From Pantoea cypripedii (lineage in GTDB: Bacteria; Pseudomonadota; Gammaproteobacteria; Enterobacterales; Enterobacteriaceae): a DNA stretch of 64,000 nucleotides. Each line of letters starts with the position of its first letter. Position 1 is the stretch's first letter. Below are positions 43,299 through 51,014 of the stretch, piece by piece. A program made the translations under genes and the position numbers. The stretch spans positions 716,586 to 780,585 of the forward strand of contig NZ_CP024768.1 in the NCBI RefSeq assembly GCF_011395035.1, in the 5' to 3' direction. The notes beneath the pieces are model-generated. The model saw only the letters and a list, made by a program, of their open reading frames with translations, did no database searches and had not been told where the DNA came from.

Positions 43299-45965
43299 AT
43301 GTCAGAACGTTTACACAATGACGTGGATCCGATCGAAACTCGTGATTGGCTACAGGCGATCGAATCGGTCATCCGTGAAGAAGGTGTTGAGCGCGCGCAG
43401 TATCTGATTGACCAGGTATTAAGTGCTGCACGCAAAGGCGGCGTAAAAGTTGCAGCAGGCTCTTCTGCTGTCAGCAACTACATCAACTCTATTGCCGTTG
43501 AAGACGAACCGGACTATCCGGGCAACGCCTCCCTTGAACGTCGTATCCGTTCCGCAATTCGCTGGAACGCCATCATGTCGGTGCTGCGTGCGTCGAAGAA
43601 AGACCTGGAACTGGGTGGTCACCTCTCATCATTCCAGTCTTCCGCGACTATCTATGAAGTGTGCTTTAACCACTTCTTCCGTGCTCGTAGCGAGAAAAAT
43701 GGCGGCGATCTGGTTTATTTCCAGGGCCATATCTCTCCAGGTATCTATTCTCGTGCGTTCCTTGAAGGCCGTCTGACCGAAGAACAGATGAACAACTTCC
43801 GTCAGGAAGTACACGGCAACGGTCTCTCTTCTTATCCGCACCCGAAACTGATGCCTGAATTCTGGCAGTTCCCGACAGTTTCTATGGGTCTTGGCCCACT
43901 CAATGCGATTTATCAGGCTAAATTCCTGAAATACCTTGAGCACCGTGGTCTGAAAGATACCGCCGATCAGACGGTATACGCCTTCCTGGGGGATGGCGAG
44001 ATGGATGAACCGGAATCCAAAGGCGCGATCACTATCGCGGTCCGCGAAAAACTGGATAACCTGGTGTTCATCATCAACTGTAACCTGCAGCGTCTGGATG
44101 GCCCGGTCACCGGTAACGGCAAGATCATCAACGAACTGGAAGGCATCTTTGCCGGTGCTGGCTGGAACGTGATTAAAGTGATCTGGGGCGGTCGTTGGGA
44201 TGAGCTGCTGAAGAAAGACACCAGCGGCAAGCTGATCCAGCTGATGAACGAAACCGTTGACGGCGACTACCAGACCTTCAAATCACGCGATGGCGCATAC
44301 GTCCGTGAGCACTTCTTCGGTAAATACCCGGAGACTGCAGCGCTGGTGAAAGACTGGTCAGACGAAGAGATCTTCGCCCTGAACCGTGGTGGTCATGATC
44401 CGAAGAAAGTCTATGCTGCACTGAAAAAAGCGCAGGAAACCAAAGGCCAGCCGACCCTGATCCTGGCGCATACCATCAAAGGTTATGGTATGGGCGACAC
44501 GGCGGAAGGCAAAAACATCGCTCACCAGGTGAAAAAGATGAACATGGATGGCGTTCGCTACATCCGTGATCGCTTCAATGTGCCGGTAGCCGATGAAAAC
44601 ATTGAAAAACTGCCGTACGTGACCTTCGAAAAAGGGTCTGAAGAGTACAACTATCTGCATGGTCAGCGTGAGAAGCTGGGCGGCTACCTGCCGACGCGTC
44701 AGCCGCACTTCACTGAGAAGCTGGAAATGCCGGCACTGGAAGAGTTCAGTGCACTGCTGGAAGAGCAGAGCAAAGAGATCTCTACCACCATCGCTTTCGT
44801 GCGTGCGCTGAACGTGATGCTGAAGAACAAGTCGATCAAAGATCGCCTGGTACCGATTCTGGCGGACGAAGCCCGTACCTTTGGTATGGAAGGTCTGTTC
44901 CGTCAGATCGGTATCTACAGCCCGAACGGTCAGCAGTACACTCCGCAGGACCGCGAGCAGGTTGCTTACTATAAAGAAGACGAAAAAGGCCAGATTTTGC
45001 AGGAAGGGATCAACGAGCTGGGTGCAGGTTCATCCTGGCTGGCTGCTGCGACTTCTTACAGCACCAACAATCTGCCGATGATTCCGTTCTACATCTATTA
45101 CTCAATGTTTGGCTTCCAGCGTATCGGTGATCTGATGTGGCTGGCGGGCGATCAGCAGGCGCGCGGCTTCCTCGTGGGAGGCACCTCCGGTCGTACCACT
45201 CTGAACGGTGAAGGTCTGCAGCATGAAGATGGTCACAGCCATATTCAGTCGCTGACTATTCCGAACTGTATTTCTTACGATCCGTCTTATGCCTACGAAG
45301 TGGCAGTCATCATGCATGACGGCCTGGTACGTATGTACGGCGAAGCGCAGGAAAACGTTTACTACTACATCACCACGCTGAACGAAAACTACCACATGCC
45401 GGCGATGCCGCAGGGTGCGGAAGAGGGTATCCGTAAGGGTATCTACAAGCTGGAAACTGTGGACGGTAGCAAAGGCAAAGTTCAGCTGCTGGGTTCAGGT
45501 TCTATCCTGCGTCATGTGCGTGAAGCTGCGCAGATCCTGGCGAAAGACTACGGTATCGGTTCTGACGTCTACAGCGTGACCTCGTTCACCGAACTGGCGC
45601 GTGATGGCCAGGATTGTGAGCGCTGGAACATGCTGCATCCGACAGAAACCCCGCGCGTACCTTACATCGCTCAGGTGATGAATGAGGCACCTGCCGTGGC
45701 GTCGACTGACTACATGAAACTGTTTGCTGAGCAGGTTCGCAGCTACGTGCCAGCCAGCGATTACCGCGTACTGGGTACTGATGGTTTCGGTCGTTCAGAC
45801 AGCCGTGAGAACCTGCGTCACCACTTCGAAGTGGATGCATCTTATGTAGTGGTTGCAGCGCTGGGTGAACTGGCTAAACGCGGCGAAATCGATAAGAAAG
45901 TGGTGGCAGAAGCGATCACCAAATTCAACATCGATGCCGATAAAGTTAACCCGCGTCTGGCTTAA
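43299..45965 (+). CDS. aceE: Pyruvate dehydrogenase E1 component
   Basis: AceE is the homodimeric thiamine-diphosphate E1 of the pyruvate dehydrogenase complex, decarboxylating pyruvate and acetylating the lipoyl groups of AceF. The 888 residues (887 in E. coli) include GHISPGIYSRAFLEGRL with an active-site His, the TPP/Mg motif GDGEMDEPES...NCNLQRLDG, and ILADEARTFGMEGLFRQIG in the second half. It starts 128 bp after pdhR and precedes aceF by 14 bp. Confidence 0.98.
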   Translation: MSERLHNDVDPIETRDWLQAIESVIREEGVERAQYLIDQVLSAARKGGVKVAAGSSAVSNYINSIAVEDEPDYPGNASLERRIRSAIRWNAIMSVLRASKKDLELGGHLSSFQSSATIYEVCFNHFFRARSEKNGGDLVYFQGHISPGIYSRAFLEGRLTEEQMNNFRQEVHGNGLSSYPHPKLMPEFWQFPTVSMGLGPLNAIYQAKFLKYLEHRGLKDTADQTVYAFLGDGEMDEPESKGAITIAVREKLDNLVFIINCNLQRLDGPVTGNGKIINELEGIFAGAGWNVIKVIWGGRWDELLKKDTSGKLIQLMNETVDGDYQTFKSRDGAYVREHFFGKYPETAALVKDWSDEEIFALNRGGHDPKKVYAALKKAQETKGQPTLILAHTIKGYGMGDTAEGKNIAHQVKKMNMDGVRYIRDRFNVPVADENIEKLPYVTFEKGSEEYNYLHGQREKLGGYLPTRQPHFTEKLEMPALEEFSALLEEQSKEISTTIAFVRALNVMLKNKSIKDRLVPILADEARTFGMEGLFRQIGIYSPNGQQYTPQDREQVAYYKEDEKGQILQEGINELGAGSSWLAAATSYSTNNLPMIPFYIYYSMFGFQRIGDLMWLAGDQQARGFLVGGTSGRTTLNGEGLQHEDGHSHIQSLTIPNCISYDPSYAYEVAVIMHDGLVRMYGEAQENVYYYITTLNENYHMPAMPQGAEEGIRKGIYKLETVDGSKGKVQLLGSGSILRHVREAAQILAKDYGIGSDVYSVTSFTELARDGQDCERWNMLHPTETPRVPYIAQVMNEAPAVASTDYMKLFAEQVRSYVPASDYRVLGTDGFGRSDSRENLRHHFEVDASYVVVAALGELAKRGEIDKKVVAEAITKFNIDADKVNPRLA

Positions 45966-45979
45966 GAGGTAAGAGAGTA

Positions 45980-47854
45980 ATGGCTATCGAAATTAAAGTG
46001 CCGGATATCGGGTCAGATGAAGTTGAAGTCACCGAGATCCTGGTCAAGGTGGGCGACAAGGTAGAAGCCGAACAGTCGCTGATCACCGTGGAAGGCGATA
46101 AAGCTTCGATGGAAGTTCCCTCGCCGCAGGCGGGTGTGGTTAAAGAGATCAAAATTGCGACCGGTGACAAAGTTGAAACTGGTTCGCTCATCATGATCTT
46201 TGACGCAGAGGGTGCAGCAGCTGCTGCACCTGCGGCAGAAGAGAAGAAAGCGGAAGCTGCACCAGCACCGGCTGCTGCGGCTGTCAGCAAAGACGTCAAT
46301 GTTCCTGACATCGGCGGCGATGAAGTCGAAGTCACCGAGATTCTGGTCAAAGTGGGCGATACCGTTGCGGCTGAGCAGTCACTGATCACCGTGGAAGGCG
46401 ATAAGGCTTCGATGGAAGTCCCGGCACCGTTTGCGGGCGTGGTAAAAGAGATCAAAATTGCCACCGGCGACAAAGTGAACACCGGTTCACTTATCATGGT
46501 GTTTGAAGCGCAAGGCGCTGCTCCGGCGGCGGCTGCACCGGCGGCACAGCCTGCTGCGGCTCCGGCCCCGGCTGCTGCGGCTGGCGCGAAAGACGTCAAT
46601 GTTCCTGACATCGGCGGTGATGAAGTTGAAGTCACTGAAGTGCTGGTGAAAGTGGGTGACAAAGTCACTGCTGAGCAGTCTCTGATTGTGGTTGAAGGCG
46701 ACAAAGCGTCAATGGAAGTTCCGGCACCGTTTGCGGGCACCGTTAAAGAGCTGAAAGTTGCCACCGGCGACAAAGTCAAAACCGGCTCGCTGATCATGGT
46801 GTTTGAAGTAGAAGGCGCTGCGCCTGCTGCTGCCGCACCTGCTGCGAAACAGGAAGCGGCTCCCGCCCCGGCAGCAGCTCCGGCTGCGGCGAAAGCGGAT
46901 GCGAAAAGTGACTTTGCTGAGAACGATGCTTACGTCCACGCCACGCCGGTGATTCGTCGCCTGGCGCGCGAGTTCGGTGTGAACCTGGCGAAAGTCAAAG
47001 GCACCGGTCGTAAAGGTCGCATCCTGAAAGAAGACGTGCAGGCGTATGTGAAAGACGCGGTGAAACGCGCTGAAGCGGCACCGGCTGCTGCTGCCAGCGG
47101 TGGTAGCCTGCCAGGCCTGCTGCCGTGGCCGAAAGTTGATTTCAGCAAGTTCGGCGAAATCGAAGAAGTGGAACTGGGCCGTATCCAGAAAATCTCTGGT
47201 GCTAACCTGAGCCGCAACTGGGTGATGATTCCGCATGTTACCCACTTCGACAAAACCGACATCACCGATCTGGAAGCGTTCCGCAAACTGCAGAACAGCG
47301 AAGCCGAGAAACGTAAGCTGGATGTGAAATTCACCCCGGTGGTGTTTATCATGAAAGCCGTTGCCGCTGCGCTGGAGCAGATGCCGCGTTTCAACAGTTC
47401 ACTGTCTGAAGACGGTCAGAAACTGACGCTGAAGAAATACATCAACATCGGTGTGGCGGTTGATACGCCAAACGGTCTGGTGGTTCCAGTGTTCAAAGAT
47501 GTGAACAAAAAAGGCATCACTGAACTGTCTCGTGAACTGATGGCGATCTCGAAAAAAGCGCGTGACGGTAAGCTGACCGCAGGCGACATGCAGGGTGGAT
47601 GCTTCACGATTTCCAGCCTGGGTGGCCTCGGTACCACGCACTTCGCGCCAATCGTTAACGCGCCGGAAGTGGCTATCCTTGGTGTGTCCAAATCTGCGAT
47701 GGAACCGGTATGGAACGGTAAAGAGTTTGCGCCGCGTCTGATGATGCCGATCTCTCTTTCCTTCGACCACCGCGTGATCGATGGTGCTGATGGTGCGCGC
47801 TTTATCACCATTATCAACAACATGCTGTCGGATATTCGCCGTCTGGTGATGTGA
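45980..47854 (+). CDS. aceF: Dihydrolipoyl acetyltransferase, PDH E2 component
   Basis: AceF is the 24-mer core of the pyruvate dehydrogenase complex. The 624 residues contain three N-terminal lipoyl domains, each with the EGDKASMEV lipoylation loop (Lys-41, Lys-142, Lys-242), joined by Ala/Pro-rich linkers. A peripheral-subunit-binding domain follows (about 318-362, ATPVIRRLAREFGVNL), then the catalytic domain ending with FDHRVIDGADG (His-597, Asp-601). E. coli AceF is 630 residues. Lipoyl units two and three are nearly identical in DNA, with a 300-bp period. Confidence 0.97.
   Translation: MAIEIKVPDIGSDEVEVTEILVKVGDKVEAEQSLITVEGDKASMEVPSPQAGVVKEIKIATGDKVETGSLIMIFDAEGAAAAAPAAEEKKAEAAPAPAAAAVSKDVNVPDIGGDEVEVTEILVKVGDTVAAEQSLITVEGDKASMEVPAPFAGVVKEIKIATGDKVNTGSLIMVFEAQGAAPAAAAPAAQPAAAPAPAAAAGAKDVNVPDIGGDEVEVTEVLVKVGDKVTAEQSLIVVEGDKASMEVPAPFAGTVKELKVATGDKVKTGSLIMVFEVEGAAPAAAAPAAKQEAAPAPAAAPAAAKADAKSDFAENDAYVHATPVIRRLAREFGVNLAKVKGTGRKGRILKEDVQAYVKDAVKRAEAAPAAAASGGSLPGLLPWPKVDFSKFGEIEEVELGRIQKISGANLSRNWVMIPHVTHFDKTDITDLEAFRKLQNSEAEKRKLDVKFTPVVFIMKAVAAALEQMPRFNSSLSEDGQKLTLKKYINIGVAVDTPNGLVVPVFKDVNKKGITELSRELMAISKKARDGKLTAGDMQGGCFTISSLGGLGTTHFAPIVNAPEVAILGVSKSAMEPVWNGKEFAPRLMMPISLSFDHRVIDGADGARFITIINNMLSDIRRLVM
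46291..46810 (+). repeat. 300-bp tandem repeat encoding lipoyl domains 2 and 3 of AceF
   Basis: The stretch beginning AGACGTCAATGTTCCTGACA at 46291 recurs at 46591, exactly 300 bp on, and the two units stay nearly identical through the lipoyl loop. Most differences are at third codon positions. Domain 1 (from 45983) is more diverged. Recent duplication or ongoing gene conversion between units is likely. Confidence 0.85.
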
Positions 47855-47862
47855 AGTTAATC

Positions 47863-47889
47863 AAGGCCGGCAAATGCCGGCCTTGTTGT
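47863..47889 (+). terminator. Hairpin between aceF and lpd
   Basis: AAGGCCGGC and GCCGGCCTT form a perfect 9-bp stem around AAAT, 8 bp after the aceF stop. The tail GTTGT has few Ts, so partial termination with read-through to lpd is likely. Confidence 0.65.
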
Positions 47890-47910
47890 ACGCATTCAGA
47901 GTTGCCGCGG

Positions 47911-47939
47911 TTGGCAGTTTATTAACAATTCTGTAAACT
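47911..47939 (+). promoter_or_regulatory. lpd-proximal promoter
   Basis: TTGGCA (47911-47916) and TAAACT (47934-47939) are spaced 17 bp, about 90 bp upstream of the lpd start. A separate lpd promoter is expected because Lpd is also needed by the 2-oxoglutarate dehydrogenase and glycine cleavage complexes. Confidence 0.65.
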
Positions 47940-48028
47940 CTTGCGGTGAAATGTGCCGGTGGAATAAGGGCATCCAGAGCCTGGGACAGGTTCGCGTCTG
48001 GCCGCCGGAAATCTAATAAGAGGTCATG

Positions 48029-49453
48029 ATGAGTACAGAGATTAAAACTCAAGTCGTGGTACTTGGGGCAGGTCCTGCAGGTTACTCTGCAGCCTTCCGT
48101 TGCGCTGATTTAGGTCTGGAAACCGTACTGGTAGAGCGCTACAGCACCCTCGGTGGTGTATGTCTGAACGTAGGCTGTATCCCGTCAAAAGCGCTGCTGC
48201 ACGTAGCGAAAGTGATTGAAGAAGCGAAAGCACTGGAAGAACACGGCATCGTGTTTGGCCAGCCTTCAACCGACATCAACAAAATTCGTACCTGGAAAGA
48301 GAAAGTTATCACTCAACTGACCGGCGGTCTGGCGGGTATGGCCAAAGGCCGTAAAGTGAAAGTGGTGAATGGTCTGGGTAAATTCACCGGTGCTAACACG
48401 CTGGTGGTAGAGGGTGAAGGCGGTGCAACCACCATCAACTTCGACAACGCCATCATTGCTGCCGGTTCTCGTCCGATTGAACTGCCGTTCATTCCGCATG
48501 AAGATCCGCGCGTGTGGGACTCCACCGATGCGCTGGAACTGAAAGAAGTACCGAAGCGTCTGCTGGTGATGGGCGGTGGTATCATCGGCCTGGAAATGGG
48601 TACCGTTTACCATGCGCTGGGTTCAGAGATCGACGTGGTTGAAATGTTTGACCAGGTGATCCCGGCTGCCGATAAAGACGTGGTGAAAGTTTTCACCAAA
48701 CGTATCAGCAAGAAATTCAACCTGATGCTGGAAACCAAAGTGACTGCCGTTGAAGCGAAAGAAGACGGTATCTACGTTTCCATGGAAGGTAAAAAAGCGC
48801 CGACCGAAGCCCAGCGTTATGACGCAGTGCTGGTGGCGATTGGCCGTGTACCGAACGGTAAAGGCCTGGATGCTGGTAAAGCGGGCGTAGAAGTGGACGA
48901 CCGTGGTTTCATCCGCGTTGACAAGCAAATGCGCACCAACGTGCCGCATATCTATGCTATCGGTGACATCGTGGGTCAACCGATGCTGGCGCATAAAGGC
49001 GTGCATGAAGGCCACGTAGCGGCTGAAGTTATCGCCGGTATGAAGCACTACTTCGATCCGAAAGTGATTCCGTCAATCGCCTACACCGAGCCAGAAGTGG
49101 CATGGGTGGGTCTGACTGAGAAAGAAGCGAAAGAAAAAGGCATCAGCTACGAAATTTCCACCTTCCCGTGGGCGGCTTCTGGCCGTGCTATCGCTTCTGA
49201 CTGCGCTGACGGTATGACCAAGCTGATTTTCGACAAAGAAACGCATCGTGTTATCGGTGGTGCCATTGTCGGTACCAACGGCGGCGAGCTGCTGGGTGAA
49301 ATCGGTCTGGCCATCGAAATGGGTTGTGATGCGGAAGATATCGCGCTGACCATCCATGCGCACCCGACGTTGCATGAATCCGTTGGTCTGGCGGCGGAAG
49401 TGTTCGAAGGTAGCATTACCGACCTGCCGAACCCGAAAGCGAAAAAGAAATAA
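48029..49453 (+). CDS. lpd: Dihydrolipoamide dehydrogenase (E3)
   Basis: Lpd is the FAD enzyme that reoxidises dihydrolipoyl groups with NAD+ for the PDH, OGDH and glycine-cleavage complexes. I choose the second of two adjacent ATGs (48029, MSTEIKTQVV) because GAGG then has normal spacing and the 474 residues equal E. coli Lpd. The FAD motif is GAGPAGYSAA, the redox disulfide Cys-45/Cys-50 lies in GGVCLNVGCIPSK, the NAD motif is GGGIIGLEMG, and the C-terminal His-Glu pair is in HAHPTLHE. Confidence 0.98.
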   Translation: MSTEIKTQVVVLGAGPAGYSAAFRCADLGLETVLVERYSTLGGVCLNVGCIPSKALLHVAKVIEEAKALEEHGIVFGQPSTDINKIRTWKEKVITQLTGGLAGMAKGRKVKVVNGLGKFTGANTLVVEGEGGATTINFDNAIIAAGSRPIELPFIPHEDPRVWDSTDALELKEVPKRLLVMGGGIIGLEMGTVYHALGSEIDVVEMFDQVIPAADKDVVKVFTKRISKKFNLMLETKVTAVEAKEDGIYVSMEGKKAPTEAQRYDAVLVAIGRVPNGKGLDAGKAGVEVDDRGFIRVDKQMRTNVPHIYAIGDIVGQPMLAHKGVHEGHVAAEVIAGMKHYFDPKVIPSIAYTEPEVAWVGLTEKEAKEKGISYEISTFPWAASGRAIASDCADGMTKLIFDKETHRVIGGAIVGTNGGELLGEIGLAIEMGCDAEDIALTIHAHPTLHESVGLAAEVFEGSITDLPNPKAKKK

Positions 49454-49471
49454 GCGCTGAGAAATAAACAG

Positions 49472-49498
49472 ACGGCTCCTTAAGGGAGCCGTTTTTTA
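49472..49498 (+). terminator. lpd operon terminator
   Basis: ACGGCTCC and GGAGCCGT pair around a short AT loop and are followed by TTTTTT, 18 bp after the lpd stop. Confidence 0.92.
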
Positions 49499-49563
49499 TT
49501 ACGCGTTCATTTTAATGGAATAATGAAATGGGCGCCTGAGCTAACGCCAGGACAATGACGGAA

Positions 49564-49588
49564 AAGCGGGGAAAAATCCCCGCTTAAT
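49564..49588 (-). terminator. Terminator of the hok-like gene
   Basis: AAGCGGGG and CCCCGCTT form a perfect 8-bp stem with a 6-nt loop, 10 bp past the hok stop on the minus strand, ending in a short T-run (TTTT). Confidence 0.65.
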
Positions 49589-49595
49589 GAAGTTT

Positions 49596-49742
49596 CTACG
49601 GTCTGCCTTCGCAGGCCATAACCGCTGATAATTCAGCTGTGAATATTCTCAATCGTAACTCACATAATGAATTGCGGTTGATGAGACAGAATCCTAATAA
49701 AATGATTCCGCTGATAATCAGTTTGCTGAATGTTGACCTCAT
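49596..49742 (-). CDS. Hok-family small membrane toxin (type I toxin-antitoxin)
   Basis: A 48-residue protein is encoded on the minus strand, with ATG at 49742 and AAGGAG (49757-49752) nine bases upstream. It starts MRSTFSKLIISGIILLGFCL, a single membrane span, then has the Hok signature RNSLCELR followed by TAELSAVMACE, matching the family pattern R(D/K)SLCE(L/V)...E.AAF.A.E. Hok proteins depolarise the inner membrane when their mRNA escapes antisense control. The leader shows hok/sok-type landmarks, including TTAACCACC. I see no intact overlapping mok frame; a short GTG-initiated leader frame (49860-49792) with GAGGTGG ahead may substitute. Too short for routine gene callers. Confidence 0.88.
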   Translation of the reverse strand: MRSTFSKLIISGIILLGFCLINRNSLCELRLRIFTAELSAVMACEGRP

Positions 49743-49765
49743 CGTCACTTGCTCCTTGATTTAAA

Positions 49766-49820
49766 GCGAGCAAGCGACTACCCTGACATTGCTAGGTGTT
49801 TTGGGTAGTCGCTCGCTCGC
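49766..49820. repeat. Inverted repeat in the hok leader (18-bp arms)
   Basis: Arms at 49766-49783 and 49803-49820 are complementary with a single mismatch and are separated by 19 bp. In the hok message this would be a long stem just upstream of the Shine-Dalgarno. It fits the structured, translation-blocking leader typical of hok mRNAs. A second hairpin (49886-49908) lies nearer the 5' end. Confidence 0.75.
49783..49811 (+). promoter_or_regulatory. Candidate sok-type antisense promoter
   Basis: On the strand opposite hok, CTGACA (49783-49788) and TAGTCG (49806-49811) are spaced 17 bp. This resembles the placement of the sok promoter in plasmid R1, where the -10 lies just before the CGNGGTGGTTAA antisense start. 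Match quality is modest. Confidence 0.35.
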
Positions 49821-49870
49821 GGTGGTTAAGTAAAATTAATCCCGCGAGCAAACTCTCCACAATCCACCTC
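49812..49870 (+). ncRNA. Candidate Sok-like antisense RNA
   Basis: The plus strand here is antisense to the hok leader and contains GCGGTGGTTAAG, the equivalent of the Sok recognition segment. It can fold GCTCGCGG (49815-49822) against CCGCGAGC (49842-49849). Both ends are uncertain, and no clear U-tract follows. The call rests on analogy with hok/sok loci. Confidence 0.4.
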
Positions 49871-49998
49871 AATATCATTTCTGATGCTTAAGACAGATTG
49901 TCTCAAGCGCCCGCAGGCAGTCTAATCTGTTTTTTATTATTTTCACCTTTTATTTTTATTCTTTTTTCTGAGGTTTGTTTTATTATTTAGTTGTTCTA

Positions 49999-50916
49999 TT
50001 AACGATGTTTATTATTTATATTCATTTTTTCTTTAAGCCAGTCAATAAAATAGCGCAGCGGCGTGGGGATATATTTCCGGCTGGGATAATAAAGCCAGAA
50101 GCCTTCTTCTACCTGGGTGAAATCCGGCAGGATTTCTACCAGTTCCCCACTATTTAGCGCTTCAGCCACGGTGCCCTGATGTAAAAAAGCAATCCCCGTT
50201 CCCGCCAGTGCGGCTTGCAGAATCCGTTCGTTATTGTCCAGTATCAGGGAGCCGCGCACGGCCACCTCCTGTTTCTGCCCATCCTGCCAGAACTCCCAGC
50301 GATAGCGACGCCCGCTGGGAAAGCGTCGCTCAATGCAGGGAAAGTGCAGCAACTCTGCGGGAGTTTGTGGCACACCGTGGTGGGCAATGAATGCCGGGGT
50401 GGCGACCGCCACTGCACGCATCGGTTCGCCAAACGGCACCGCCACCATATCCTGCGCCAGCACGGCACCATAACGTACACCCGCATCAAAACCTGCGCTC
50501 ACAATATCCACCAGCGAATCGTTACTGTCGATCTCCACGCTGATCTGCGGATAGCGCTGCATAAACGGCAAAATAAGTGACTGAAAAAACAGGGCTTCGG
50601 CTGAACGCGGGATACTGATACGCAGGTTCCCTTGTGGGTCGCTGCGCCAGTCATTCAGTTCATCAACCGCCTGTGCCAGATCCTGTAACGCGGGCTGGAT
50701 ACGCTGGAGAAAGCGCTCCCCGGCGGGCGTCAGTGCCACTTTGCGGGTGGTGCGATTGAGAAGTCGCATCCCGAGGCGTTGTTCAAAATTACGCATCGCA
50801 TGGCTAAGTGCCGATGGCGTGATATTGCGTTCTCCAGCGGCTTTACGAAAGCTCAGATGCTGGGCAATAGCGGCAAACATCTCAAGTTCCTGTAGCGTGG
50901 CGCGATATTGGCTCAT
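49999..50916 (-). CDS. LysR-family transcriptional regulator
   Basis: The 305-residue protein has a LysR N-terminal helix-turn-helix (about residues 8-66, LEMFAAIAQHLSFRKAAGER...ITPSALSHAMRNFE) and a LysR substrate-binding domain from about residue 92. The pattern is of the CrgA/DsdC-like LTTR group often linked to oxidoreductases. It is divergent from an aldo/keto reductase gene, with 98 bp between starts containing an inverted repeat that overlaps the reductase promoter. It therefore most likely controls that gene. The effector is unknown. Confidence 0.88.
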   Translation of the reverse strand: MSQYRATLQELEMFAAIAQHLSFRKAAGERNITPSALSHAMRNFEQRLGMRLLNRTTRKVALTPAGERFLQRIQPALQDLAQAVDELNDWRSDPQGNLRISIPRSAEALFFQSLILPFMQRYPQISVEIDSNDSLVDIVSAGFDAGVRYGAVLAQDMVAVPFGEPMRAVAVATPAFIAHHGVPQTPAELLHFPCIERRFPSGRRYRWEFWQDGQKQEVAVRGSLILDNNERILQAALAGTGIAFLHQGTVAEALNSGELVEILPDFTQVEEGFWLYYPSRKYIPTPLRYFIDWLKEKMNINNKHR

Positions 50917-50949
50917 TACTGAATTTCACTCACTAAATCGGCAAAAATG

Positions 50950-50984
50950 CCTCAATTGTTGCGGTCATTGTTGAGGGTTATAAC
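50950..50984 (+). promoter_or_regulatory. Aldo/keto reductase promoter with overlapping inverted repeat
   Basis: TTGTTG (50956-50961) and TATAAC (50979-50984), spaced 17 bp, form a sigma-70 promoter for the reductase. CCTCAA-N15-TTGAGG (50950-50976) is a perfect interrupted inverted repeat overlapping it, a candidate binding site for the divergent LysR regulator. Confidence 0.6.
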
Positions 50985-51014
50985 AATAACATCGACAGCG
51001 AAGAGGATGAAGCA

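Noticed and set aside
45946..46797. 283-codon Ser/Thr/Ala-rich frame antisense to aceF lipoyl repeats
   Set aside because: Its repeat-like look simply mirrors the lipoyl-domain repeats on the coding strand.
49681..49764. 27-codon plus-strand frame (MRQNPNKMIPLI...) that at first resembled a Hok N-terminus
   Set aside because: It has no ribosome binding site and is antisense to the real Hok-family frame, which carries the full Hok signature and a strong Shine-Dalgarno.
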